Shown piece by piece: positions 9,244 to 17,584 of a stretch of DNA of 64,000 bases (the stretch's first letter is position 1; each line of letters starts with the position of its first letter). The notes under the pieces are model-generated. The model worked only from the letters and a program-made list of their open reading frames with translations, did not search any database and was not told where the DNA came from. The stretch is from NCBI RefSeq assembly GCF_018449575.1, contig NZ_JAAVUT010000003.1:248001-312000 (forward strand), written 5' to 3'. The DNA is from Sodalis sp. dw_96 (lineage in GTDB: Bacteria > Pseudomonadota > Gammaproteobacteria > Enterobacterales > Enterobacteriaceae). The position numbers and the translations under genes were made by a program.

Positions 9244-9759
9244 ATGCGCCCTGAATTTATCAAACACTGGACCGAACTAGAGGCTAAAGACGCAAAATCC
9301 TATGAGGACAGCGATGAGCCGATGTGCATTGAAGCCCCGCTGGGCCGTGCGTTGGGATTGACCCGCATCGGCATTAATCATGAACGGCTGCCGCCGGGAC
9401 ACCGAACCAGCTATCCTCATGCTGAAAGCGCGGAGGAGGAGTTTATCTATGTGCTGGAAGGGTTACCCCATGTCTGGATTAACGGCTATATGCATCAACT
9501 CTCGCCGGGCGATGCGGTGGGGCTCCCCGCCGGGACCGGTATCTGTCATACCTTTATTAATAACAGCGACCGTGAGGTGCACTTATTGGTGGTGGGTGAA
9601 GCGTCCAAGCCGGAAAACAAAATTCATTACCCGAAAAATCCGCAGTATGAACTGACGCGCAAAGATCGCTGGCTATCGCCGCCGGAGCAGGCGTTTGGCG
9701 AGCACGATGGCTTGCCGGATGTTCAACCCGGAGAGTATGGCGATCTGCCTGCATCATGA
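9244..9759 (+). CDS. Cupin-domain protein
   Basis: A 171-aa single-domain cupin. Motif 1 is visible as RTSYPHAESAEEEFIYVLEG and motif 2 as LPAGTGICHTFIN, with His and Glu metal ligands in place, followed by a conserved VVGEASKPENKIHYPKNP tail. Many members of this group are annotated as putative sugar- or dioxygenase-like metal proteins; the reaction is not known. ATG 9244 is chosen because AAGGAG lies 9 bases upstream and the family begins MRPEFIKHW. Nothing in the neighbourhood suggests its role. Confidence 0.82.
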   Translation: MRPEFIKHWTELEAKDAKSYEDSDEPMCIEAPLGRALGLTRIGINHERLPPGHRTSYPHAESAEEEFIYVLEGLPHVWINGYMHQLSPGDAVGLPAGTGICHTFINNSDREVHLLVVGEASKPENKIHYPKNPQYELTRKDRWLSPPEQAFGEHDGLPDVQPGEYGDLPAS

Positions 9760-9870
9760 TGATAAGACTGTATAGCTATGCCGGCCGCCGGACATCCGGA
9801 TAAGGGGCCTGCCTGATAATGAAATCATGGCCAGGAGAGGTTAGCCTTAATGCCCGGCCTGGCCGGCATA

Positions 9871-10437
9871 TCAAGGCAGCAGTCCGCCGGCACGGAAGGC
9901 GTCAATGGTTTGGTCATAGACCTTGATGTCGCTGCGGCTGCGGGCGACAAGCTGTGCGCCTTCCACGGCGGCGTAGATGGCAAGGGCATGGGACTGAAGC
10001 TTTGCCGTTGGTTCTTCCTTGCGAAAAAGCGCCAACGCGCGGGCCAGCCATAACACATTGATCTCGGAAAACCGCGCGACTTCATGTTGTACTTCCGGCG
10101 GCAGCTCATCATGCTCCGCGGCCATAATGCCGCACATGCACATCCGATTTTCGTTGGCCAGCGCGGCGCGGAACACGTCCGTATAACGGGCCATAAAGGC
10201 TCCCGCGTCCAGACTTTCAGTGAGAGCCTGTTCAAGATAATCATTCATTTCCTGCGTATATCGCCGCGCAAGTTCCGCCCCCAGCGACCCCTTGGTGGGG
10301 AAGTGATAGTGAACGCTTGAACTTTTCACCCCCACGGCGCCGGCAATGTCGCGAAAGCTCAAGGCGGTATAACCGTTGGCCTGAACCATCAAGCGCGCAA
10401 TCGCCATGATCTTTCCCCTTGTGTCCGCATTGCCCAT
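9871..10437 (-). CDS. TetR-family transcriptional regulator
   Basis: A 188-aa TetR/AcrR repressor with the helix-turn-helix LSFRDIAGAVGVKSSSVHYHFPTK near residues 25-48 and a C-terminal domain containing NENRMCMCGIMAAEHDELP, a Cys-rich stretch seen in AcrR-like regulators that respond to electrophiles. ATG 10437 is preferred: it has GGGAG 7-8 bases upstream, while the upstream start at 10,497 lies in the promoter region. It is divergent from the glutathione S-transferase gene, with a perfect palindrome between them. Thus an electrophile-responsive TetR/GST pair is a reasonable inference. Confidence 0.87.
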   Translation of the reverse strand: MGNADTRGKIMAIARLMVQANGYTALSFRDIAGAVGVKSSSVHYHFPTKGSLGAELARRYTQEMNDYLEQALTESLDAGAFMARYTDVFRAALANENRMCMCGIMAAEHDELPPEVQHEVARFSEINVLWLARALALFRKEEPTAKLQSHALAIYAAVEGAQLVARSRSDIKVYDQTIDAFRAGGLLP

Positions 10438-10509
10438 GTCTGTGCTCTCCCTTTGATTCATGCAACGATTAATAAATGTTGACGGAAATAATAGCAAGCC
10501 CTATTGTCT

Positions 10510-10523
10510 ATCTATCGATAGAT
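10510..10523. promoter_or_regulatory. Perfect 14-bp palindrome, probable TetR operator
   Basis: ATCTATCGATAGAT is a perfect palindrome lying in the 142-bp region between the TetR start (10437) and the GST start (10580). Its placement fits control of both genes by the TetR product. Confidence 0.55.
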
Positions 10524-10579
10524 TCATATGCGCTATCGTCTTTAATTCCTTCCTTGCGTTTCTTTACAGGATGAACAAC

Positions 10580-11221
10580 ATGAAAATTTACGACACCCCG
10601 GGTTTCCCCAATCCACTGCGCGTCCGCATTGTGCTCGGCGAGAAAGATCTGCTTTCACGGGTAGAGTTTATCAAGATAGACCTTATCGCCGCCGAGCATA
10701 AACAGCCTGCGTTTCTCGCCATCAACCCCACAGGTACGGTGCCGGTGCTTGAATTGGATGACGGCACGACTATTTCTGAATGCACCGCCATCACCGAGTA
10801 TCTGGACAATCTTGAGGGGAATCCGACCCTCACCGGCAGGACGGCGCGGGAGAAGGCGGTCATACACATGATGCAAAAGCGCGCCGAATCCGAACTTATC
10901 GATGCCATCGGCATCTATTTCCACCATGCCACGCCCGGTCTTGGCACCGTCTTGCAAGCCTATAAGCGTCCTGAATGGGAGGGCCGTAATCACTGGGGCC
11001 GGATGTATCGCGAGCAGGCGGAGGCCGGGTTGCGCTATTTCGATAGGGTACTGCGGACGCAACCGTTCATTGCCGGAGACACTTTTTCCATGGCCGACAC
11101 CACCGTCTTGGGGGGGTTGTTGTTTGCCCGCTATGCCGATATTCCGGTACCGGAGGAGTACGGTGCGCTGTTGGAATGGAAGGAGCGCATGTATCAACGT
11201 CCAAGCGTGGCCAACGCCTGA
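10580..11221 (+). CDS. Glutathione S-transferase family protein
   Basis: A 213-aa GST. The N-terminal thioredoxin fold (residues 1-80) starts MKIYDTPGFPNPLRVRIVL and has the cis-Pro region TGTVPVLEL and the glutathione-contact ISECTAI; the C-terminal helical domain contains the conserved GDTFSMADTTVLGGL. It conjugates or transfers glutathione to unknown electrophiles in the cytoplasm. ATG 10580 has AGGA 8 bases upstream; the ATG at 10571 is an alternative. The divergent TetR gene probably represses it. Confidence 0.87.
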   Translation: MKIYDTPGFPNPLRVRIVLGEKDLLSRVEFIKIDLIAAEHKQPAFLAINPTGTVPVLELDDGTTISECTAITEYLDNLEGNPTLTGRTAREKAVIHMMQKRAESELIDAIGIYFHHATPGLGTVLQAYKRPEWEGRNHWGRMYREQAEAGLRYFDRVLRTQPFIAGDTFSMADTTVLGGLLFARYADIPVPEEYGALLEWKERMYQRPSVANA

Positions 11222-11300
11222 ACCTGTAGAGAGGTGAACGGCGTTATTATGACGTTATGCGAGCCGATATGGGATCGCTCGCCCATTCCCATGCAGCAAC

Positions 11301-11795
11301 TCAATGCTTGGGGGATGCCCCGTCCATATAAAACACATTGCTGTTGGCGGCAGGGCCCATGTCGGAAATGGCGGTAAAACGCGCGTTATAGCGTTGGCGA
11401 AAAGCGGCGAATTCATTGGCTTCAGGCTCCAGCTCACGCAAAAAAGAGAGCGCCAAACGCACGTGCTTATGGGTCAGCTCGGTGGGCAGCCGTGCTTTGC
11501 CCAGCACTGAGTGCCAGAACACCAGGCTCTCCTCGGACTCATCGACAATACAGGTTTGGTAAATCAGCAGTACGCCCGCCGCGTTGCCGATATGGGCTTC
11601 GCTGTTTTGCAGCAAATAGCTGACGAACTCGCCGCCGGCGGTTTTTCCCATTTGGCTTATCATGGATTCCACATAGACCGGCTCAATGTTCAGCCGCTTG
11701 GTCAACGCCTGCGACGCCCGGCGCGAGTCGGAATTCACTATGCGAAAGCCGATAAGAAAAACGACAACCAATGTCGCCAGTATTAGCCAGATCAT
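11301..11795 (-). CDS. yicN: DUF1198 family protein YicN
   Basis: A 164-aa protein with one N-terminal membrane anchor (residues 2-18, IWLILATLVVVFLIGF) and a soluble domain that aligns with E. coli YicN along its length (RLNIEPVYVESMISQMGK, LALSFLRELEPEANEF, RYNARF). Its function is not known. It has about 14 more C-terminal residues than the E. coli protein. The gene stands alone between a GST and a LysR gene. Confidence 0.82.
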   Translation of the reverse strand: MIWLILATLVVVFLIGFRIVNSDSRRASQALTKRLNIEPVYVESMISQMGKTAGGEFVSYLLQNSEAHIGNAAGVLLIYQTCIVDESEESLVFWHSVLGKARLPTELTHKHVRLALSFLRELEPEANEFAAFRQRYNARFTAISDMGPAANSNVFYMDGASPKH

Positions 11796-11916
11796 GAGGC
11801 GTCCTTAAACAAACCAAACCCTATCATAAGGGTAAACCATAGAAGAGAAAACAGCGGCGTTAAGAGAAGGTTGTCTTTAATCGCACCATCTGTTCCAGCG
11901 TCATTGTCAACTTTAT

Positions 11917-12825
11917 TCACGCCATCTCATCCAGCGTCATCGCCAACTTCTGGATCATCATTTGCGCGGCACGCGACAGCTGACGCTGCGGGGCGACGCA
12001 AAGCGCCAGGGTCAAGGGACGCACTGGTTTTCCCTGGATGGGAATAAACAACAGATCGCCACTTTCAACCTCGGTTATTACATCCAATCTGCTGAGGACG
12101 CCGATACCCGACGACTCGCGAATAAAAGATTTAATCAACCGGATATCGTTACACATGATCCCCGCCTCGGGCGTGATGCTGTGCCTTTTGTAGAGGAGGT
12201 GTATTCGGTCGTGCACGGTCAGCGGGGCGGCCGGCATGATATGCCGGTATTCCGACATTTGGCTGATTGACAGCGTTTTGTGGGAAGCCAGGGGATGGTT
12301 TGGCGAGATCACGATGCCGATGGGTATCTCAATAAAAGCTTTCACCTCCAGCCCATGATGTTCCACCGGATCCAGCATAATGGCGAAATCCACTTCCGCA
12401 TCCGCCACGCGCCGGCTGATGTCCCGGCTGTCATTTACGCTGATATCCATCGTCAGCCACGGATATTCCAGTGCAATCTCCGCCAGTTTTCTGGCGATTA
12501 TTCCTTCACTGAGCGCCTGTATCAGCGCAAGGGAAACATGGCCCCGCTTGAGCCCCTGTAGCTCATCGAAACGTTCGCGGGTACGTTTATATTCACGCCG
12601 CCAGCGGGCTAGATCATCGCAAAGCAGTTCCCCGGCGGATGTCAATCGCAAGCCGGAATGCAATCGTTCAAACAGCAACACGCCCATTTCTTCCTCGGCG
12701 TTAAGGATCTGTCGATTGATCGCCGAGGCGGAAACGTGAAGTTTTTCAGAGGCATTACGCAAGCTGCCGCTGCGGGCGACCTCCGCAAAATAGAGAGCAA
12801 ATCGGGAGAATGGATCCAATGGCAT
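11917..12825 (-). CDS. LysR-family regulator, divergent from Rieske oxygenase operon
   Basis: A 302-aa LysR protein: winged helix in residues 1-65 (YFAEVARSGSLRNASEKLHVSASAINRQI) and a periplasmic-binding-protein-like effector domain after about residue 90. The N-terminus begins MPLDPFSRFALYF, typical of LysR proteins that read the first-residue helix without an extension. It is divergent from the oxygenase/reductase pair with a 133-bp gap, so it most likely activates them in response to an aromatic substrate or intermediate. Confidence 0.87.
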   Translation of the reverse strand: MPLDPFSRFALYFAEVARSGSLRNASEKLHVSASAINRQILNAEEEMGVLLFERLHSGLRLTSAGELLCDDLARWRREYKRTRERFDELQGLKRGHVSLALIQALSEGIIARKLAEIALEYPWLTMDISVNDSRDISRRVADAEVDFAIMLDPVEHHGLEVKAFIEIPIGIVISPNHPLASHKTLSISQMSEYRHIMPAAPLTVHDRIHLLYKRHSITPEAGIMCNDIRLIKSFIRESSGIGVLSRLDVITEVESGDLLFIPIQGKPVRPLTLALCVAPQRQLSRAAQMMIQKLAMTLDEMA

Positions 12826-12958
12826 CGCTCCTGTTCTGTTTTTTGCAGAGCAAAGGTTAAAAATCTGTTATGGACTGCAACACCCGAGTGTATCCACAAT
12901 GTAAATGCAAGGGCAATGCATTATCAGTGAATTTTTGTGAGCGTCTTAGAGGAACCGG

Positions 12959-13993
12959 ATGATGAATAAAATAGCGCCCCCTCCTCACTGCAGCTTCGAC
13001 CCTGACGACTGGCTGCGGCTTGCCGGCTATTGGTATCCCGTGGCGCGCGCCTGCGATGTCGGAAATGCGCCGCAAAAGGCGACCTTGCTGGATGAGCAAT
13101 TGGTCATATACCGCATAAAAGGGCAATGCGTTGTCGCCAGGGACGTCTGCCCGCACCGCGGCGTGCCGCTGACGCTGGGATTTAACGATGATGAAGGCAT
13201 TATTTGCCCCTATCATGGGCTGCGTTTTGGTGAAGACGGCCGCTGCAACCGAATCCCCTCCAGTCCCGGCCAAACTATTCCGGCAAAACTCCACCTTGCC
13301 ACCTTCCCGGTTCAGGAGCGTTACGGGCTGATATGGACCTGCTTAGCGTCGGCGGAAACCGGTGATGCCGCCTTGCCGTCCATGCCCCATTGGGAGGACG
13401 CCGGTTTTCAGCAAATCGTCTGTCCCCCTTTCGATGTGGCGGGTTTTGCCGGACGACAGGTAGAAGGCTTTTTGGATGTCGCCCACTTTGCCTGGATCCA
13501 TACCGACACCTTTGCCGACCCGAACAATCAGGAAGTCCCGGATTATGCCCCTGTTGAAACCCCATACGGTTTCTCCGTTGATTACTGGAGTACGGTGGGG
13601 AATTACCCCGCCAGCGCCGATCATCGCGGACCCGAGGGCTTCCAATGGCTGCGTCATTTTGACATGCATCTGCCGTTCACCGCCACGCTGACCATACATT
13701 TTCCCGGCGAGTCAAGGCTGGTCATTATGAACGCGGCCTCGCCGGTTTCAGCCAGAAAGACCCGAATGTTCGCTCCCATCGCCCGTAACTTCGATCTTCA
13801 TGTGCCGGTGGAAGATGTGCATGCGTTTAACCATCGGGTTTTCGAAGAAGATCGGCTGATGGTGGAGACCCAACGGCCGGAGCGCCTGCCTCTCGACCTG
13901 GCGCTCGAGGCGCATATCCCCGCGGACAGAAGCTCCATCGCCTACCGGCGCGGGCTTAAAAAACTCGGTTTCGGCGAATTTTTCCTGGTTTGA
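12959..13993 (+). CDS. Rieske aromatic-ring oxygenase/demethylase, alpha subunit (VanA-like)
   Basis: A 344-aa Rieske non-heme iron oxygenase. The [2Fe-2S] Rieske ligands are Cys64/His66 (CPHRG) and Cys83/His86 (CPYHG); the mononuclear iron site is in EGFLDVAHFAWIH with His176 and His181. Size and single-subunit layout match vanillate O-demethylase oxygenase and related phthalate-type enzymes. Together with the downstream reductase it should form a two-component oxygenase acting on an aromatic or N-/O-methylated compound. The start has AGGA at about 7 bases. The true substrate is not readable; 'VanA-like' is a family call only. Confidence 0.85.
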   Translation: MMNKIAPPPHCSFDPDDWLRLAGYWYPVARACDVGNAPQKATLLDEQLVIYRIKGQCVVARDVCPHRGVPLTLGFNDDEGIICPYHGLRFGEDGRCNRIPSSPGQTIPAKLHLATFPVQERYGLIWTCLASAETGDAALPSMPHWEDAGFQQIVCPPFDVAGFAGRQVEGFLDVAHFAWIHTDTFADPNNQEVPDYAPVETPYGFSVDYWSTVGNYPASADHRGPEGFQWLRHFDMHLPFTATLTIHFPGESRLVIMNAASPVSARKTRMFAPIARNFDLHVPVEDVHAFNHRVFEEDRLMVETQRPERLPLDLALEAHIPADRSSIAYRRGLKKLGFGEFFLV

Positions 13994-14009
13994 TTTAAAA
14001 GGAAATTGA

Positions 14010-14981
14010 ATGGAAAGGCTTACCGTTTTCGTTGATGCGCTCTCACGCCAGGGTGAGCACTGTATCGCTATCAGGCTTACCCCGGAAGAGGGTAAAACTC
14101 TGCCCGCCTGGGAAGCGGGAGCTCATATCGATCTTCATCTGGCTAATGGGCTGATACGGCAATATTCCCTGACGGGGCGTCCGGGCGGAACGGATCACTA
14201 TCTGATATGCGTCAAAAATGAGCGCGATTCACGCGGAGGCTCGCGTTATTTGCATAAGGAACTCCGGTTAGGACAAAAGATGGAGATTTCACCACCCAGA
14301 AATCTCTTTCCCCTGGCTCCCGCTGACAGCTTCCTGCTCATCGCCGGCGGGATCGGTTTGACGCCTCTGCTGGCGATGGCGGAAGAGCTGGAGCGCCTTA
14401 AGAAACCCTTTGAACTGCACTACTATGTAAAACAACGGAGCCACGTAATATTCCGGGAAAGGCTGGGGAATAATTTCGCCTATGGCCATTGCCATATCGG
14501 GTCGGGCCGGGAGGGCATATCACCCCGGACAACGTTGCCTGAAGGGTTGACGCAGCCTGCGGCAGGGAGAAAACTTTATGTGTGCGGCCCTGAGACGTTT
14601 ATGTCGCATATACGCCAGGCTGCGCTGGATAGCGGCTGGCAGGCTGACGACATTCACTCTGAATCATTCCACCCCCTTGCGTGTAATAATATACCTTGCA
14701 CCCAGATAGAGAGTGATTTTACCGTCACGCTGAAATCCAGCGGGATGTCTTTTAACATTCCCCCACACAAAACCATAGCAGCCGTGCTGCAAGAGAATGG
14801 CGTCGAGGTGCCCCTGTCCTGCGAAATGGGCATTTGCGGCTCTTGCCTGACGCCGGTCCTGGAAGGGAAAGCGGATCATCGCGATACCGTGCAGACGGAG
14901 ACGGAAAAGACCGGCGACAGGCAGCAGATAACGCTCTGCTGTTCCCGCAGCCTGACCGGCAACCTGGTTATTGATTTGTGA
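14010..14981 (+). CDS. Phthalate-dioxygenase-reductase type ferredoxin reductase (VanB-like)
   Basis: A 323-aa reductase with the flavin/NAD domains first (RQYSLTGRP near residues 50, GGIGLTPLLAMAEEL near 113-127, VCGPETFM near 190) and a C-terminal plant-type [2Fe-2S] ferredoxin domain whose ligands are Cys271, Cys276, Cys279 and a Cys near 310 (ITLCCSRS). This order defines the PDR/VanB class that passes electrons from NADH to a partner Rieske oxygenase. It begins 16 bases after the oxygenase stop, so the two are one operon. Confidence 0.87.
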   Translation: MERLTVFVDALSRQGEHCIAIRLTPEEGKTLPAWEAGAHIDLHLANGLIRQYSLTGRPGGTDHYLICVKNERDSRGGSRYLHKELRLGQKMEISPPRNLFPLAPADSFLLIAGGIGLTPLLAMAEELERLKKPFELHYYVKQRSHVIFRERLGNNFAYGHCHIGSGREGISPRTTLPEGLTQPAAGRKLYVCGPETFMSHIRQAALDSGWQADDIHSESFHPLACNNIPCTQIESDFTVTLKSSGMSFNIPPHKTIAAVLQENGVEVPLSCEMGICGSCLTPVLEGKADHRDTVQTETEKTGDRQQITLCCSRSLTGNLVIDL

Positions 14982-15171
14982 ATAGAGCCAGAGCAGAGTT
15001 GAAGGGTTATGTTGAACATTTTCTGAAAGCCAGCTTGCCGCCGGGGGTTATAGTGACTTCCCTGAAGCCCGGAGTCCTGTTACCCATCCCTTTTGCCGTT
15101 TTTTTACTTTTCTTGTGCCTTTGAATGGACTATTTTGCGTTGATAGGTTTGTAAACAGGACGGCTATTGTT

Positions 15172-15732
15172 ATGAAAATCACGGATTTGCCGATTGAGTC
15201 TCTTCGTAATGACGCCGTTCAACTCATTGAACCTTCAATGGGCAGAGTTGAACAAATGCACATATTGATAAGTCATTTCAATGAACTGCATCATGATTTC
15301 CTTTTATGGACATCAAGAAAAAATAGCCTTAATAACGTTCGGGAAAATATGCGGGAAGCGATAGAAAATTTTGCAAACGATAGTAATGAATACAAATTCC
15401 TCATCATTAGTCTCGAAAGTCAAAAGCTATTGGGCTGTATCAGTCTCTTTATTCGTAATCCGCAAATCCCCTATTATGAAATAGGGTATTGGCTTGCAAC
15501 CGACGTATTGGGCAGAGGATTGATGACTCAAGCGTGCATATTGGTTCGAAACCTGGCCCTTAGTGTTTTTAAAGCGAACCGGTTGGAAATTAGAACCGCG
15601 GGAAAGAATATTCGTAGCGCCGCCGTGGCGCTGCGTTGCGGTTTCAAGCGCGAAGCCATTCTGTCCAATGAGCGCCTCGACGGCCATGGCCTTATGGATG
15701 ACACCCATATCTATCTTTATACGGCGTTATGA
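15172..15732 (+). CDS. GNAT-family N-acetyltransferase (RimJ/RimL type)
   Basis: A 186-aa acetyltransferase. The acetyl-CoA signature is present as YEIGYWLATDVLGRGLMTQA (about residues 100-120), followed by the RimJ/RimL pattern RLEIRTAGKNIRSAAVALRCGFKREAIL. Such enzymes acetylate protein N-termini or small amines. ATG 15172 starts the conserved MKITDLP and has ACAGGA 11 bases upstream; an upstream start at 15115 would add a non-conserved leader. It has no operon partner. Confidence 0.8.
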   Translation: MKITDLPIESLRNDAVQLIEPSMGRVEQMHILISHFNELHHDFLLWTSRKNSLNNVRENMREAIENFANDSNEYKFLIISLESQKLLGCISLFIRNPQIPYYEIGYWLATDVLGRGLMTQACILVRNLALSVFKANRLEIRTAGKNIRSAAVALRCGFKREAILSNERLDGHGLMDDTHIYLYTAL

Positions 15733-15909
15733 CACCATAGGAAAGATATTCAATACGCTGACCATCCAAGGGCTGTTTACAATCATCCGCTCTGGGGACC
15801 GTATCAAGTCCGTTTTGTATTGGCTAATAAAATTCGACCAATTAGATTAACATAAGTTGACCAACTTTTTTCATGACGCTGATTTGCCATCAATTTCAAG
15901 GGGGTAGTG

Positions 15910-16148
15910 ATGCGAAAGGTAAATCTCCATGATGCAAAAACGCATCTTTCCAAGATTATCTCTAAGGTACAAGAAACGGGGGAAACCTATGTGATAGCTC
16001 GCAACGGTAAGCCTATGGCCAAAATTGTCCCATTGTCGACTGCGGAAAAACGCCCAGGCTTGGCTTTATGAAGGGGAAAATCTCGATTCCTGACAATTTT
16101 AACGATCTGAACAGTGACGATATTTCTGACATGTTTTATGGGAAGTAA
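15910..16148 (+). pseudogene. Phd/YefM-type antitoxin, frameshifted (or split in two coupled ORFs)
   Basis: ATG 15910 opens a 53-aa ORF starting MRKVNLHDAKTHLSKII, the classic Phd/VapB DNA-binding fold, and stops at TGA 16,069-16,071. The missing toxin-binding tail (MKGKISIPDNFNDLNSDD to MFYGK) continues in another frame from ATG 16068, which overlaps the stop as ATGA. One lost base near TTGGC at 16,061 explains the split: the family normally reads LGFMKG here. Most likely an inactivating frameshift. Translational coupling through ATGA could in principle make two half-antitoxins. Confidence 0.7.
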
Positions 16149-16173
16149 GAATGCCGACAAACGACAAAAAAGG

Positions 16174-16594
16174 ATGATCAAAAAAGTCGTTTTTTGCGGA
16201 TTACCTCTTGGATACCCATGCCTTGATTTGGGCGGCGGGAGAGCCTGAGCGATTGAACAGCAAGGTTATAGATATCCTATCGAATGAAAAGAACCGTTTG
16301 TACTTCTCCCCGGTATCTATCCAGGAAATCGCCATCAAAACCGATTTGAATAAACCCGATTTCAACATTGATGCCGAAGCATTGGCAGAGGGCTTGCTGG
16401 CAGCGGGTTATATCGAACTGGCGATGAATTCTAGACATGCTTGCGGTATCAGCTGCTTGCCGGACATGCATAAAAATCCGTTCGATCGTCTTCTGGTCGC
16501 CCAGGCTAAGGCGGAAAATCTGAACTTTATCACTAACGATGGCATCATCATTAAACACTGCTCAAATTATATCAACATTGTTGAGTGTGTCTAA
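16174..16594 (+). pseudogene. PIN-domain (VapC-like) toxin, frameshifted at its start
   Basis: From 16,208 the frame reads LDTHALIWAAGEPERL and ends PFDRLLVAQAKAENLNFITND, a VapC-type PIN ribonuclease with its acidic residues (DTHALIW, FDR, ND). No ATG exists in this frame. The natural start is ATG 16174 with AAGGA before it, but it is one base out of frame; removing one base from either the A6 run (16,180-16,185) or the T6 run (16,190-16,195) restores MIKK...ADYLLDTHALIW. TTG 16208 could start a version lacking the first beta strand. The preceding antitoxin is also broken, so the module is probably dead. Confidence 0.7.
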
Positions 16595-16618
16595 AAAGGG
16601 GCTCATGCTTTTTATTTT

Positions 16619-17482
16619 TTATTCAGATTTCAGTCGTTCAGTCAGGCATCCCACCAAAAATTTCGTTGCGGCCTGGATCCTCGGCGTCTTACGTAAATCA
16701 CTGTGTAAGGCAATCCATACTTCCCTTTCCAACTTTTTTCCCTTGTGCGCTACCCGGACGAGCTGTTCATCCTGGCCGGCCAGGTAGTCCGGTAAGGCTG
16801 CTATTCCCAATCCCGCACGGGCGGCGGCGGCCTGGATGGTCAAATCATTGCTGCGCATAATGATACGCGATCCCCCGCTTTGTATGTTCAGCCAGTCCTG
16901 CTGGGGCGATCCCTCCATGCTGTCGTCATAGACGATAAAGCCTGCTGTTTCAGTGTCTTGCGCAACGAGCACACTTTTGGCCGCATAGAGGGAGAAGGTG
17001 ATGGTGCCGAGCTTGCGGACCACGACCTCATCATCCACCGGCCGGCTTAACCGAATGGCGATATCGGCCTCACGCCTTAACAACGACACGTTGCGCGTGT
17101 CGCCGGAAAGATGCAGCCTCAGGTCCGGGTAGCAGGTACGCAACTGCGCTAAATGGGGGGCGATAAGCACTGCCGCCATCAGCGGCGGCGCACTAACATG
17201 CACATCGCCGCTGATGCTTTTTTGCCCCGCCAAGGCGGCCCGTTGCACTGAAAATGATTCGGTCTCCATGCGGGCCCCCAACTCCGCGATGCGCTCTCCC
17301 TCCTCAGTCAGGTAATAGGCCCGAGGCCGCCTCTCTACCAGCTTTAGCTGTAACGCCTCTTCAATGGAAGTGATCCTTCTCGCAATGGTGGCGTGATCCA
17401 CACCCAGCCTGCGCGCCGCGGCGGATAGGGATTTCTCCCTGGCGAAAACGGCGAAATAACGAAGATCTTCCCAATTGAACAT
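16619..17482 (-). CDS. LysR-family regulator, divergent from MFS transporter
   Basis: A 287-aa LysR protein: helix-turn-helix at residues 1-60 (FNWEDLRYFAVFAREKSLSAAARRLGVDHATIARRI), effector domain after about 90. ATG 17482 starts the conserved N-terminus and has GGGAG about 9 bases upstream; upstream starts extend into the promoter. It is divergent from the MFS gene (102-bp gap), so it probably controls that efflux pump. Its start sequence is of the type found in LysR regulators beside drug-efflux genes. Confidence 0.87.
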   Translation of the reverse strand: MFNWEDLRYFAVFAREKSLSAAARRLGVDHATIARRITSIEEALQLKLVERRPRAYYLTEEGERIAELGARMETESFSVQRAALAGQKSISGDVHVSAPPLMAAVLIAPHLAQLRTCYPDLRLHLSGDTRNVSLLRREADIAIRLSRPVDDEVVVRKLGTITFSLYAAKSVLVAQDTETAGFIVYDDSMEGSPQQDWLNIQSGGSRIIMRSNDLTIQAAAARAGLGIAALPDYLAGQDEQLVRVAHKGKKLEREVWIALHSDLRKTPRIQAATKFLVGCLTERLKSE

Positions 17483-17584
17483 GTGCGTTTTCTCCCATGT
17501 GATGTGAGCTATTGGGAAGTATTGCATAAGTTCTTCTGATGAGAAAATAACAAACACTGAAAATCACCCTACCAGAGGAATGAA

